Below, piece by piece: positions 1 through 8,299 of a DNA stretch of 64,000 nt (the stretch's first letter is position 1; each line of letters begins with the position of its first letter). Location of the stretch: positions 3,596,001 to 3,660,000 of the forward strand of contig NZ_CP025781.1 in the NCBI RefSeq assembly GCF_004194535.1, read 5' to 3'. A model generated the notes under the pieces. That model did no database searches, was not told the DNA's origin, and was given only the letters and a program-made list of their open reading frames with translations. This DNA is from Iodobacter fluviatilis. GTDB lineage: Bacteria > Pseudomonadota > Gammaproteobacteria > Burkholderiales > Chitinibacteraceae. The position numbers were made by a program, and so were the translations under genes.

Positions 1-1452
1 CTGCGCTTGCAGAAACACTTCTTCGGCATCTTTTTTATCTTCAAAACGCAGCTCATTAAAGCCGCCACCGCCTTTGGATGAATTGGTTTTGATGCCCGAT
101 TGCGTCTGATTGGCGGGCAGGGCGTAGGGCAGGCTGTTGTCGCCGTTGTAAACGCAGCCGGTGACCAGCGGTTTATCCGGATCGCCATCAATAAAGGTCA
201 CCACCACTTCCTGCCCGATGCGCGGAATAAACTGCGCGCCAAAGGCTTTGCCGCTCCACGCTTGCATCACCCGCACCCAGCAGGAGCTGGTTTCGTCTTT
301 TTTGCCGTCCTGATCCCATGGGAATTGAATCTTGATGCGGCCATATTCGTCAGTCCAGATTTCTTCCCCTGATTTGCCCACCACCAGCGCAGTTTGCGTA
401 TGCATGCGCGGCTTGGGGGTAAGCCTTGGCGGATGGTAGGGCGTGGCCTTGGGGATGGCGCTAAAGCGATTCCGATAATGAGCATGGCTTGCGTCGTGCG
501 TAACGGCGGTGATCACCCATTCAATATTGGCGGCGGCATTATCGTGGCCGTTCAGGGTAAACGTGTGGCCGGGGATCAGCCAGCGGCAATCACTCTCGCC
601 GATAAAGCGCGTCTCCTGGCTGCGCAAACCCGCCACGCGAATTTTGCCCAGCGCGTCGCCTTTGGCCTTGGCGGTGTAGCCACCCGGATGCTCATATACC
701 GAGCGCGCGCCATCCACCGCCTTGGTTTGCGAGTAAAGCGAAGTGCTGGCGGCGGTGAATTCGTAATCGCTGGTGTTGTAAGCGGTGGAAACTGCCTGCT
801 GGCATAGCTCGCCACTGCGGATGCCGTGTAATTCCCTAGCGCCCATATCCTGCCCCAGCCAGGCGATGGTGCTGGCATTGGGGCAGGCGGGGAAGGCATC
901 GTTGCTATCGGCCAGTACCAGCGTGTGCTTGCCATCTTCATGGGTAAAAAACCAGAAAATCCCCTCGTCTTCCAGCAGGCGGGAAACAAAATCAAAATCG
1001 CTCTCGCCGTATTGCACACAATATTCGCGCGGATCATAAGTGGCATCGAGTTTCAGCGAATAATCGCTAAAGCCGTGCACCGCAAACACTGCCTTTACTA
1101 TATCCGGCACGCTTTTGGCCTGAAACACGCGGTTATTACTCGCCAGCGTCAGCCACCACAGCCAGGGGCGCAGCGTCAGGCTGTATTTATCTACTGTCGC
1201 ATCGCCCGGCAACTGCCGAATCTCTGCGCACAACAGGTCCAGCGGCCGCGTTTTAGTATCGTGGCGCAAGGTGACGGTTAGGTGCGTGGCAATCGCCGCA
1301 TCCATCGTCAGCGTGGTGCCGCTGTAGCCTGCCAGTGTGATGACACCCAGCTGATTCAAACCCTCATCCCCCGACACGCCATCGGGGTAAAGATCCGCAA
1401 GGGCCGAGGCGGTAAGGGAGATTGAGGTGGCGGTGTCGGTGGGGCGGGTCAT
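1..1452 (-). CDS. vgrG: VgrG/TssI T6SS spike protein, C-terminus cut off by window edge
   Basis: Trimeric spike that sits on the Hcp tube with PAAR and delivers effectors. The minus-strand frame is open from an ATG at 1452 to the left edge, 484 codons without a stop. It contains the gp27-like signature QYGESDFDFVSRLLEDEGI near residues 155-175. At the edge it reads GGGGFNELRFEDKK, the start of the conserved GFNELRFED(K) region at the gp27/gp5 junction. The gp5-like needle and any C-terminal effector extension lie outside the window. The gene begins 9 bp after the stop of an uncharacterised ORF, so the two are probably co-transcribed. It lies at the end of the minus-strand T6SS block. Confidence 0.93.
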   Translation of the reverse strand, partial: MTRPTDTATSISLTASALADLYPDGVSGDEGLNQLGVITLAGYSGTTLTMDAAIATHLTVTLRHDTKTRPLDLLCAEIRQLPGDATVDKYSLTLRPWLWWLTLASNNRVFQAKSVPDIVKAVFAVHGFSDYSLKLDATYDPREYCVQYGESDFDFVSRLLEDEGIFWFFTHEDGKHTLVLADSNDAFPACPNASTIAWLGQDMGARELHGIRSGELCQQAVSTAYNTSDYEFTAASTSLYSQTKAVDGARSVYEHPGGYTAKAKGDALGKIRVAGLRSQETRFIGESDCRWLIPGHTFTLNGHDNAAANIEWVITAVTHDASHAHYRNRFSAIPKATPYHPPRLTPKPRMHTQTALVVGKSGEEIWTDEYGRIKIQFPWDQDGKKDETSSCWVRVMQAWSGKAFGAQFIPRIGQEVVVTFIDGDPDKPLVTGCVYNGDNSLPYALPANQTQSGIKTNSSKGGGGFNELRFEDKKDAEEVFLQAQ

Positions 1453-1461
1453 TAAAACTCC

Positions 1462-2070
1462 TCAGTCGGCAAAGCGGCCTACTGCGTAAGGTACGCGGTC
1501 TTTAATCTGCCAAGCATCGGCGTTAAGCCGTATGACTGCCGAGGCATAGACACCCCATTCACCACCCTCTTTAACGCAAATGATGCTGTGCTCATAACCG
1601 CCGGCATTCTCCTTGTCAGGCCCGAAATAGCGCAGGCTACGCTCATGGGTAGTATTATCTGGCCCGGCATAGTCGGCATAGGTAATGCGCACTTTCTGCG
1701 TTCCGAGCACTAAACCGCCCATGGAATGACCGTCCGAATCGTGGAAGAAACGATTGCCGGTAGCAGTGGCATGAACCGAGAGCGCACAGCCATTCATAGG
1801 AAATGTCACCACCAAGGTGCCATCTGGCTGCCCGCTGGGCACATCACAATACCTGGCTTTGCCGTTACCGAACGGGATATACCAATCCGGGCCGCCTGCG
1901 GTCACATCGATTTGGTAGATGCTCGAATGACGGTATTGCTGACAAGTCAGCGTGCAGCCACCGCCTAGCGGATTGGATAACGGACCGCCGCGGACGATAA
2001 ATCCCCAAGCGCTAAATGCGGTTTTTGGCTGATGACGTAATAGTGCCAGAACGGCGTGGCCGGGTTTCAT
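1462..2070 (-). CDS. Unknown protein upstream of vgrG; candidate Cys-His T6SS cargo or adaptor
   Basis: A 202-residue protein without signal peptide or membrane segment. I do not recognise a named family. Its most conserved-looking stretch is MNGCALSVHATATGNRFFHD, with Cys95 and His110 separated by 15 residues. A Cys/His pair with that spacing is found in CNF1-type Rho-deamidating toxins (Cys866/His881 in CNF1), so a CNF-like thiol hydrolase or deamidase fold is possible; this is speculation from one motif. Further Cys residues at 39, 43 and 75 could bind metal instead. The ORF is directly upstream of vgrG with a 9-bp gap, the usual place for a cognate effector or loading protein. A RAYT element begins 34 bp upstream of its start and may have displaced the native promoter. 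Confidence 0.7.
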   Translation of the reverse strand: MKPGHAVLALLRHQPKTAFSAWGFIVRGGPLSNPLGGGCTLTCQQYRHSSIYQIDVTAGGPDWYIPFGNGKARYCDVPSGQPDGTLVVTFPMNGCALSVHATATGNRFFHDSDGHSMGGLVLGTQKVRITYADYAGPDNTTHERSLRYFGPDKENAGGYEHSIICVKEGGEWGVYASAVIRLNADAWQIKDRVPYAVGRFAD

Positions 2071-2103
2071 TCGATGTCCCTATTGGTTGGTCTGGCCTTG
2101 GAA

Positions 2104-3039
2104 GGGGTCAGGTCTTACATTTGACACTCACTTTGCTTTTTGCGGCACGGCTTACTGTGGCGTAGCTTACGCCAAAATGCGCTCCAACTTGTGTAAGCGT
2201 GTAATGCCCACTCAAGTAAGCCGCAGCCATGCTTTCGGCTCGGCTTGGGTAGTGCTCTTCGTACCATTGCAAAGGTTTAATGGGTGCTAGTTTTTGTTTT
2301 TTGGGTATATCCAGCAGCGACTGCTCTGGAGCAATCTTGCACTGCATATCTTCAACGAATGCATCGTCGCCAAGAAAAATCTGGTTTTTGAGTTGTTCCC
2401 AAGGGGAAGGCTGACCTTTTCCTGCTTGAATAAAGCGGATATAGCCTAGCTGGGCGGCTTGTCTTGTTTGGGCAAATCCTGCCAATACCCAATCGGTGCT
2501 TAAGCACTCAGGTGCAAGCGCAGCACCCACCATTGCCCGATAGCTGCTCCACGGCCATTGCTCTGGCTCGTGAACCATTCTTGCCCTCACAGGATTCAAC
2601 ACAATGTAGCGCGCAAGCTCTAATAAATAAGTGTCTTTTTGCACCAGAATGGCCTTGTACCGCCCTTGAAAGAGATGGCCTACCCGTTTGTGTGTACGGT
2701 TAAATGATTGGGTATACGTTCCGTTTAAAAATTTCATGCCTTTCGACAGAGTGGGGCGAGTCGTTTCAATCAATAAATGATAATGATTGTCCATCAGGCA
2801 ATAGGCATGGCAATACCAATCATGCCGTGCAACAGTGTCGGCAAGCAGCGCAAGAAACTCAATCCTGTCTTCATCCGACAAATAAATAGCGGCACGCGCA
2901 TTACCGCGTGCCGTAACGTGATACAGCGCCCCAGCAAACTCCACCCGCAAAGGCCGCGACATTCCGTTCTCCTTGCCTGTCTAACTTAGAAATAAGAATA
3001 GATGCGGGAGGGGGAATGTCAAATGTAAGACCTGACCCC
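2104..3039. mobile_element. RAYT-type element with 23-bp perfect inverted ends
   Basis: The left end (2104-2126, beginning GGGGTCAGGTCTTACATTTG) is exactly repeated in reverse complement at 3017-3039. The ends enclose one transposase ORF and little else, giving an element of 936 bp. It sits between the T6SS protease-like gene and the vgrG operon. Related ends recur at 4131, 41616/41689 and 42925/43083, so this is the only copy with a transposase in the window and may have supplied transposase for the others. Confidence 0.85.
2108..2962 (-). CDS. REP-associated tyrosine transposase (RAYT, Y1_Tnp family)
   Basis: A 284-residue HUH/Y1 transposase. The N-terminus has the family opening (MSRPLRVEFAGALYHVTARG), the metal-binding HUH motif appears as MDNHYHLLIE at about residues 57-66, and the catalytic-tyrosine helix is visible as ARYIVLNPVRARMV. 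A C-terminal helix-turn-helix-like region (TLTQVGAHFGVSYATVSRAA) ends the protein. The length and a C-terminal extension fit RAYTs rather than classical IS200 TnpA of about 150 residues. The ORF is intact and its stop lies within the left inverted end of the element. RAYTs are thought to mobilise short palindromic sequences, which fits the mini-elements found elsewhere in this window. Confidence 0.92.
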   Translation of the reverse strand: MSRPLRVEFAGALYHVTARGNARAAIYLSDEDRIEFLALLADTVARHDWYCHAYCLMDNHYHLLIETTRPTLSKGMKFLNGTYTQSFNRTHKRVGHLFQGRYKAILVQKDTYLLELARYIVLNPVRARMVHEPEQWPWSSYRAMVGAALAPECLSTDWVLAGFAQTRQAAQLGYIRFIQAGKGQPSPWEQLKNQIFLGDDAFVEDMQCKIAPEQSLLDIPKKQKLAPIKPLQWYEEHYPSRAESMAAAYLSGHYTLTQVGAHFGVSYATVSRAAKSKVSVKCKT

Positions 3040-3071
3040 AGAGCTTTTTTCGAGACCCAGGAAGATGGCGT

Positions 3072-4085
3072 TCATCCAAAATTTGGAAGCCCCACTTCCA
3101 TTGCAACTTCTGGGCAAATCAAGCAAAGTTTCGATTTCTCAGGATCATAGACCCAACCCCAGTCAGCGGAATATTGAAGAATTAATTTTATTACTGACTC
3201 GTCTATAATTTTTTTCCGTAGTGCCGGGATAACCAATCGTTCCATAGTGATCGGACGTCTTGACCTGTAATCTTCTATTAAAGGTAAGTTAAAAGTGTTG
3301 GAAGGGAGCGTAAGACCCAATACATTAGGGCTAGAAAACTGCTTAGATTTTGGCGTACTGTTAACCTCTACAAGGCGCTTGCCTATTAAGCTGAGTAGTT
3401 GCTCAAGCGGTATCTTATCCAGTAGCAGTTGTATTTTTTTTGCGAGATCTTTCTTGAATGGAGTTGGGGGAGTCTCGAATTTACATAAGTCTCCAACGCT
3501 AGTCTTTGAGGTTTCGTATGTTTCCATTAGCTTATTATAAAACTGTTGAATTTCGCCTGCATTATGGCTGCAGAGGCTTGCTAGATGCTGGAAGGTGAAC
3601 AGAGTAACCCAGCTATTCCATGCCATTATTTTGCGGAAATGATATTTGCTAAACATATTGGATAGTGTCATTAAATAACTTGGCCCAGTCATCGCTGGAC
3701 TAAGTTTTCCGACGTTGCAGGCGAGCAGGCAAAGCTTCTCGAATTCGCACCTTAGAGGAATTTCTGCTTCGCGCTCCAAGAAGTTTTCTAGGTTGATCGC
3801 AAGTTGTTTATCTGGAACCCCCGCCATTTTTCCACCAGCTCCGTGGCCTATGATATAGACTGCGGAGTTGGTGTAATCGGGGTTGCCTTGATTGAAGTCC
3901 CAAATTTTCTCATAGATAAATATAATGGCTTCAGCCGGACCATCCAACCTTATGTCGAACCAAACCACTCGGCTCGCCGGCTGCATTTGTGTCTTATTCT
4001 TTATTTTATAAAACAATGCCGCAGCACTTTGATGCACCTCAGCATTATAATCAACTGTAAGTGTAATGATGATATTAACAGGCAC
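3072..4085 (-). CDS. Clan-CD cysteine-protease-like protein inside T6SS locus
   Basis: A 337-residue protein read from a GTG start with a good Shine-Dalgarno (AAGGAG, 6 nt spacing). A hydrophobic strand followed by HG (VYIIGHGAGG, His81) and a second strand ending in AC (CLLACNVGK, Cys123) reproduce the His/Cys dyad layout of clan CD peptidases (caspase, CHAT, C11, C80/CPD). The N-terminal strand-rich half fits that fold. The C-terminal about 180 residues match nothing I recognise. There is no signal peptide. Base composition is visibly more AT-rich than the flanking tss genes. It is bracketed by RAYT-type ends at 3017-3039 and 4131-4153, suggesting acquisition. Role is unknown: an effector, an effector-processing protease or a defence protein are all possible. 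Confidence 0.7.
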   Translation of the reverse strand: MPVNIIITLTVDYNAEVHQSAAALFYKIKNKTQMQPASRVVWFDIRLDGPAEAIIFIYEKIWDFNQGNPDYTNSAVYIIGHGAGGKMAGVPDKQLAINLENFLEREAEIPLRCEFEKLCLLACNVGKLSPAMTGPSYLMTLSNMFSKYHFRKIMAWNSWVTLFTFQHLASLCSHNAGEIQQFYNKLMETYETSKTSVGDLCKFETPPTPFKKDLAKKIQLLLDKIPLEQLLSLIGKRLVEVNSTPKSKQFSSPNVLGLTLPSNTFNLPLIEDYRSRRPITMERLVIPALRKKIIDESVIKLILQYSADWGWVYDPEKSKLCLICPEVAMEVGLPNFG

Positions 4086-4130
4086 AATACTCTCCTTAAT
4101 TTGTCTTTACTTATTGAAAAGGGGAAAAAA

Positions 4131-4166
4131 GGGGTTAGGTCTTACATTTGACAATTCCCCCTCCCT
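4131..4166 (-). repeat. Solo RAYT-element end, inverted relative to 3017-3039
   Basis: 4131-4153 matches the 23-bp RAYT-element terminus with one mismatch (GGGGTTAGG instead of GGGGTCAGG). The match to the right end of the 2104-3039 element continues inward through an ATTCCCCCTCCC tract with a one-base indel, so this is a second copy of that specific end. Together with 3017-3039 it brackets the 3072-4085 gene as an inverted repeat. Confidence 0.8.
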
Positions 4167-4192
4167 CAATAAAAAAATTAAACATTGACCCA

Positions 4193-6748
4193 TCACTCCA
4201 ACACCCACTCCGCCAATTTCCCCACCACTTCCCCCATCAACACATTATCCACATCCCTCGCACCCGCTCCCCGGCATCGGGCCAACACCGCCGCCACAAT
4301 CCCGCTTTCAAATTCAAAGGTTTTCCCCGTCGCATCCATATAGCGTTTTTTTAATTTGGCTAATTTGGCTTTGACGATTTCACTGAGAATGGCGTCGTCT
4401 AATGCACGGTAGGGCACGACCGTCATTCGGGCTAAAAAAGCAGGCCGGAAGGATTGCAGTAGGGTGTGGCGTAGATCGTCGGCAAATTGGGTGGTGGCGA
4501 AATTTTGTGGGGGCGTGTCGATAATCAGCTCGGCCCCTACATTGCTGGTGGCAAGGATGACGGTGTTTTTAAAATCGACCACTAAGCCGCTGCCGTCTTC
4601 CATCATGCCTTTATCAAACACGTTGTAAAACGCTTCCAGCACATCGGGGTGGGCTTTTTCGATTTCGTCGAGGAGCACCACGCAGTAAGGTTTGCGCCGC
4701 ACCGCTTCGGTGAGCACGCCGCCGCTGCCGTAGCCTACATAGCCGGGTGGTGCGCCTTTTAGCTGGCTAACGGTGTGCGCTTCCTGATATTCAGACAAAT
4801 TAATGGTCACCAGATTGCGCTCGCCGCCGTAGAGCGCGTCGGCCAGCGCATAGGCGGTTTCGGTTTTGCCGACGCCAGTGGGGCCGGGCAGCAGAAATAC
4901 GCCTACCGGTTTGGCTGGGTCGGTCAGGCCCGCGCGATAGGCTTGAATACGGCTGGCGATGGTATCTAGCGCGCTTTGCTGGCCGACGATTCTTTGCCCC
5001 ATGCGCTTGGCTAGGGTGCGGATGGCGTAAGCTTCGTCGGCCAGCATTTTGCCAACCGGAATGCCGGTCCAGCCTGCAATCACGGCGGCGACGGTGCGCG
5101 AATCCACATGGGCGGGCACCATGGTGTCGTCTTGGCGTATGGTGTCCAGCCCGCTTTCAAGGCGTTTGATGGTGGCGGGCAGGTCGGTAAATAGCTCTTC
5201 CTCATCGCTACTGCGCGGCTGCTGCCTGGATAATTTGATTAAGGCGGCGTGGGCGCTGAGCAGCTCTACCACGGCGGCTTTTTCTTCTTGCCAGCGATTT
5301 TCTAATTCCAGAATCTGCGCTTTAAGCTGGCCATGCTCTGCTTGTAGATCGGCGATGCGAGCTTTGTGCGGCGCACCGGTGAGTTGCTCACGCTCTAGTC
5401 GGTTTAGCTCGTCGTTAATGGCGTTTTGCCGGTGGCGGGCGCTTTCCAGTTGCGGCGGCACATCGTGCTGGGCCAGTGCCACGCGGGCGCAGGCGGTATC
5501 GAGCACGCTGATGGCTTTGTCGGGCAATTGGCGGCCGGTGATATAGCGGTGCGATAGCTTTACCGCGTCGCAAATGGCGGCGTCTAGCACATACACACCG
5601 TGGTGCTGCTCCAGCTCGGCGGCCACACCGCGCAGCATTTCGATGGCGGTGGCCTCATCTGGCTCTTCTACTTGCACCAGTTGAAAGCGCCTTGCCAGCG
5701 CGGGGTCTTTTTCAAAATATTTTTTGTATTCCAGCCATGTGGTGGCGGCGATGGTGCGCAGCTCGCCACGGGCCAGCGCGGGTTTGAGCAGGTTGGCGGC
5801 GTCATTTTGCCCTTCGGCTGCTCCTGCGCCCACCAGCGTATGCGCTTCATCAATAAATAAAATAATCGGAATAGCTGAGTTTTTAACCGCTTCGATTACG
5901 CTTTTTAAGCGCTGCTCAAATTCACCTTTCAAGCTGGCCCCTGCTTGCAGCAGACCTAAATCCAGCACCAGAAGCGCCACGTTTTTAAGCGCGGGTGGTA
6001 CTTCACCTGCGGCAATTCTAAGCGCCAGGCCTTCCACCACGGCAGTTTTTCCGACCCCGGGCGCGCCCACCAAAATGGGGTTGTTTTGCCTGCGCCGCAG
6101 CAGGATATCGATGGCCTGACGGATCTCGCCATCGCGCCCCACAATCGGATCAATCTTGCCCGCGCGTGCATCGGCGCAAAGATCTTGCGTGTATTGCTTG
6201 AGCACGCTGTTTTCTTGCGCATTAGGGCTGGTGCTTGAGTGTGGAGCGGTAGGCTGACTCGCAGTGGGAGTAGGCGGCGCTTCACAAGAGGCGGCGCTCC
6301 AGTTGCTTAGCTCGCTGCGCAGCGTGTCGCGGTTAATGCTAAGCAAGGATGAAACGCCATTGAGTAGCAGGCTGCGCAGCTCTTCGTTTTCTAACAGCGC
6401 CAGCAGCAGCATGCCGGATCGCACTCGCTGATTGTGGCTGACAGTGGCATAGACCACGGCGCTTTCTAATAGCTTAACGGTATGCGTGGCAAAGGCCGGG
6501 GTACGGGTGTTGCCGCGTTTAAAGCGCTCCAGCGCGGTGTTGATTTCGGTGCTGAGCGCATCGCGGTTGATGCCGCAGCGTGGCAGGATGGCGGCTAGAT
6601 CGCCTTCGAACTCGATCAGCTCCAGCAGCAGATGTTCAATCTCGATATAAAAATGCGTTTGCACCAGGCAGCGCTGGGCGGCGCGTTCCAGTGCTTCGCG
6701 GCAGGGCGTGTTCAGCAGGGCAATCAGGGCGCTTAAATCTAGGCTCAT
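4193..6748 (-). CDS. clpV: ClpV/TssH, T6SS sheath-disassembly AAA+ ATPase
   Basis: A ClpB-like hexameric ATPase that recycles the contracted TssB/TssC sheath in the cytoplasm. The frame extends further upstream, but the start at 6748 (MSLDLSALIALL) matches the family N-terminus and overlaps the tssG stop as ATGA, giving 851 residues. Visible parts are the Clp-N repeats (1-150), a Ser/Thr/Pro linker (155-180), Walker A GAPGVGKT (~228-236), Walker B FIDEAHTLVG, a coiled middle domain, and the second Walker A GPTGVGKTE (~620) with Walker B LLDEIEKAHPD. It is the last core gene before the cargo zone. Confidence 0.96.
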   Translation of the reverse strand: MSLDLSALIALLNTPCREALERAAQRCLVQTHFYIEIEHLLLELIEFEGDLAAILPRCGINRDALSTEINTALERFKRGNTRTPAFATHTVKLLESAVVYATVSHNQRVRSGMLLLALLENEELRSLLLNGVSSLLSINRDTLRSELSNWSAASCEAPPTPTASQPTAPHSSTSPNAQENSVLKQYTQDLCADARAGKIDPIVGRDGEIRQAIDILLRRRQNNPILVGAPGVGKTAVVEGLALRIAAGEVPPALKNVALLVLDLGLLQAGASLKGEFEQRLKSVIEAVKNSAIPIILFIDEAHTLVGAGAAEGQNDAANLLKPALARGELRTIAATTWLEYKKYFEKDPALARRFQLVQVEEPDEATAIEMLRGVAAELEQHHGVYVLDAAICDAVKLSHRYITGRQLPDKAISVLDTACARVALAQHDVPPQLESARHRQNAINDELNRLEREQLTGAPHKARIADLQAEHGQLKAQILELENRWQEEKAAVVELLSAHAALIKLSRQQPRSSDEEELFTDLPATIKRLESGLDTIRQDDTMVPAHVDSRTVAAVIAGWTGIPVGKMLADEAYAIRTLAKRMGQRIVGQQSALDTIASRIQAYRAGLTDPAKPVGVFLLPGPTGVGKTETAYALADALYGGERNLVTINLSEYQEAHTVSQLKGAPPGYVGYGSGGVLTEAVRRKPYCVVLLDEIEKAHPDVLEAFYNVFDKGMMEDGSGLVVDFKNTVILATSNVGAELIIDTPPQNFATTQFADDLRHTLLQSFRPAFLARMTVVPYRALDDAILSEIVKAKLAKLKKRYMDATGKTFEFESGIVAAVLARCRGAGARDVDNVLMGEVVGKLAEWVLE

Positions 6749-7872
6749 AGGGCCGCCGATCCGGGGCTGATCTGGCATTGCCGAGCAATATGGCTTGATC
6801 GGCCCAGCCATGTGGTCTGGCCAAGTAAAAAGGGCGTGGCGGTTTTGGATAGCGGGGTGGAATGAGGGCCGTCGCTGGCTGTTTTTGCATCGGGGGATAG
6901 TTTTAGCACCAGTCTGCAACGCATCTCTGGCCCAAAATAAAACGCCGCCAGCGCCATTAGCTTGCCGTAGAGCTTGCCGGTGGGCAGATAGGCCAGATAT
7001 TTGTCTAAAGACAGCGGGCCTATGGTGAGCGTAATGCCTGCGTGCTCGTCCCAAATCCGCTTACCCACTACGGCGTTTTGCCCCAGCGTATTATTTTTTG
7101 CCCCCAGCAGGCTGAGGTGTGATGCGGGCAAGTTGCTCCAAGCCCCATCAAATTGCCTGATTGTCAGTGTGTCGCCCCAGTAGCTGGCGGCCAGCGCTTG
7201 AAAGCCCTCCACCGAGCGGCGGCGATTAGCAAGGATGGGCACGCGGGCGAGTAAGGCCTGATCGCTAATATCCTGCCTATGATGTAAGGCCTTAGGCAGA
7301 ATGCCGGCCAGTGCGCGCAGCAGCGGCTGCACGGCGCTGCGATCTGGCGCGGTAAAAGGCGCGGCAATATGGTGCTTGCCCTGCACCCGATACAGCTGGC
7401 CGAGGATGCGCTGATGAAATAAATCTAAAAACGCCGCCGGAGCATGATCTTTTTGTAAGCGCCGCCCTTGCAGCCATTCCTGATAGGCATAAGGCAGCGG
7501 GCCATCGGGGCCACCTAGGCCGAAATGGCAGGCTTGCAATTCCAGCTGACTGGCGTGCGAGCGCCGCTTTACTGGCTTGCTTCTGAGGCTGAGTTTGAAA
7601 GTTTTAGTGCTGGCCCTGAAGCTGAGGCGATGGTTTGTTTTGCTGAGCGACGCTAGTGCGCTGGGGTAAAACAGCGGGTAGAGCGGCCCGCTTAAACGCA
7701 CCGTTTCCTGCCGAGGATCTAGCCCCGTACCCAGCGGCGTTTTGCGCGGGTAGCATTTTTCCAGCAGCGCCAGCGCTTGAGCAAACTCAAAGCGATAGGG
7801 CGCGGCGAAGAGTTCGCTGATGAGGGTGTTAGCGGGCATGTTTGTTTCTGCTTTGCATGCGGCGTAGCTCAT
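6745..7872 (-). CDS. tssG: TssG, T6SS baseplate subunit
   Basis: ImpH/VasB-family baseplate wedge protein that works with TssF, TssE and TssK. The 375-residue length and the N-terminal pattern (LISELFAAPYRFEFAQALAL, then LGTGLDPRQETVRL) are typical. The stop overlaps the clpV start by ATGA, implying translational coupling. Neither the ATG at 7872 nor the alternative at 7839 (MPANTLISEL) has a clear Shine-Dalgarno; 7839 would be closer to family length at the N-terminus. Confidence 0.93.
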   Translation of the reverse strand: MSYAACKAETNMPANTLISELFAAPYRFEFAQALALLEKCYPRKTPLGTGLDPRQETVRLSGPLYPLFYPSALASLSKTNHRLSFRASTKTFKLSLRSKPVKRRSHASQLELQACHFGLGGPDGPLPYAYQEWLQGRRLQKDHAPAAFLDLFHQRILGQLYRVQGKHHIAAPFTAPDRSAVQPLLRALAGILPKALHHRQDISDQALLARVPILANRRRSVEGFQALAASYWGDTLTIRQFDGAWSNLPASHLSLLGAKNNTLGQNAVVGKRIWDEHAGITLTIGPLSLDKYLAYLPTGKLYGKLMALAAFYFGPEMRCRLVLKLSPDAKTASDGPHSTPLSKTATPFLLGQTTWLGRSSHIARQCQISPGSAAL

Positions 7873-8299
7873 GGTTTATGGGGTGCGTAATGACGTGCAC
7901 ACACAATTCAAAAAGATCTTTTTAGTGCCTTTGGCACAGTGTTTTGGTGCGGTAGCCACCGCGGGGGCCTTCCTTTCTTGCTTCGCCAAGAAACGAAGCC
8001 AAAGAAGGCGACCCCACGAAACACGAAAGCCCCTCATCTGCGGACAATCGAGCGGCGGCTGCGGAACTCACTCGCTTCGCTCGCTCAAACAGTCCTCGCC
8101 GAAACCCCGCCCGCTTGTTCCTCGCTTCGGCGTGTTTCAAGGGGAGGATAAAAAGCCCTGTGCTAAGAGCGTGGTTATTGCGGTTTTCGGTGATTGCGTT
8201 ACATATGTTTAAACTCAAATATTTTGTTTTTCTCCGTGAAACTCCGTGTTCTCTGGGGCCGAAGTGGTTCAAGACTTGGGTTTCCATCTCTTGATAAAT
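7873..8299. other. Non-coding gap between tssF and tssG carrying a dispersed repeat
   Basis: A 427-bp stretch without a credible gene. Most of it (7919-8175) is the first copy of a repeat also found at 11460-11710. The remainder holds no recognisable promoter or terminator that I can support. Confidence 0.6.
7919..8175 (+). repeat. Dispersed ~255-bp repeat, copy 1 (T6SS gap)
   Basis: Shares an ordered set of blocks with 11460-11710 in the same orientation. The blocks are TTTTAGTGCCT, GGCAC, TTTTGGTGCGG, CCTTTCTTG...CCAAGAAA, CACGAA-GCCCCTC, GCGGA-AATC, CGAAACCCCG, CCGCTT-TTCCTCGCTTCGGCGT and a final GTGGTT. Small internal inverted repeats (CTTTCTTG/CCAAGAAA; CTCGCTTCG/CGAGCG) suggest a structured, non-coding element. 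Confidence 0.65.

Noticed and set aside
100-1281. Plus-strand ORFs of 84-137 residues opposite the left edge
   Set aside because: They are antisense shadows of the vgrG frame, which is open without a stop over the whole span and has clear family motifs.
6749-7054. Longer N-terminus for ClpV (102 extra residues)
   Set aside because: The extension lies inside tssG in another frame, has no family similarity, and MSLDL at 6748 gives the canonical start with ATGA coupling.
7871-8287. 113- and 121-residue ORFs in the tssF-tssG gap
   Set aside because: They consist of the dispersed repeat; the frames are not preserved in the second copy at 11460.
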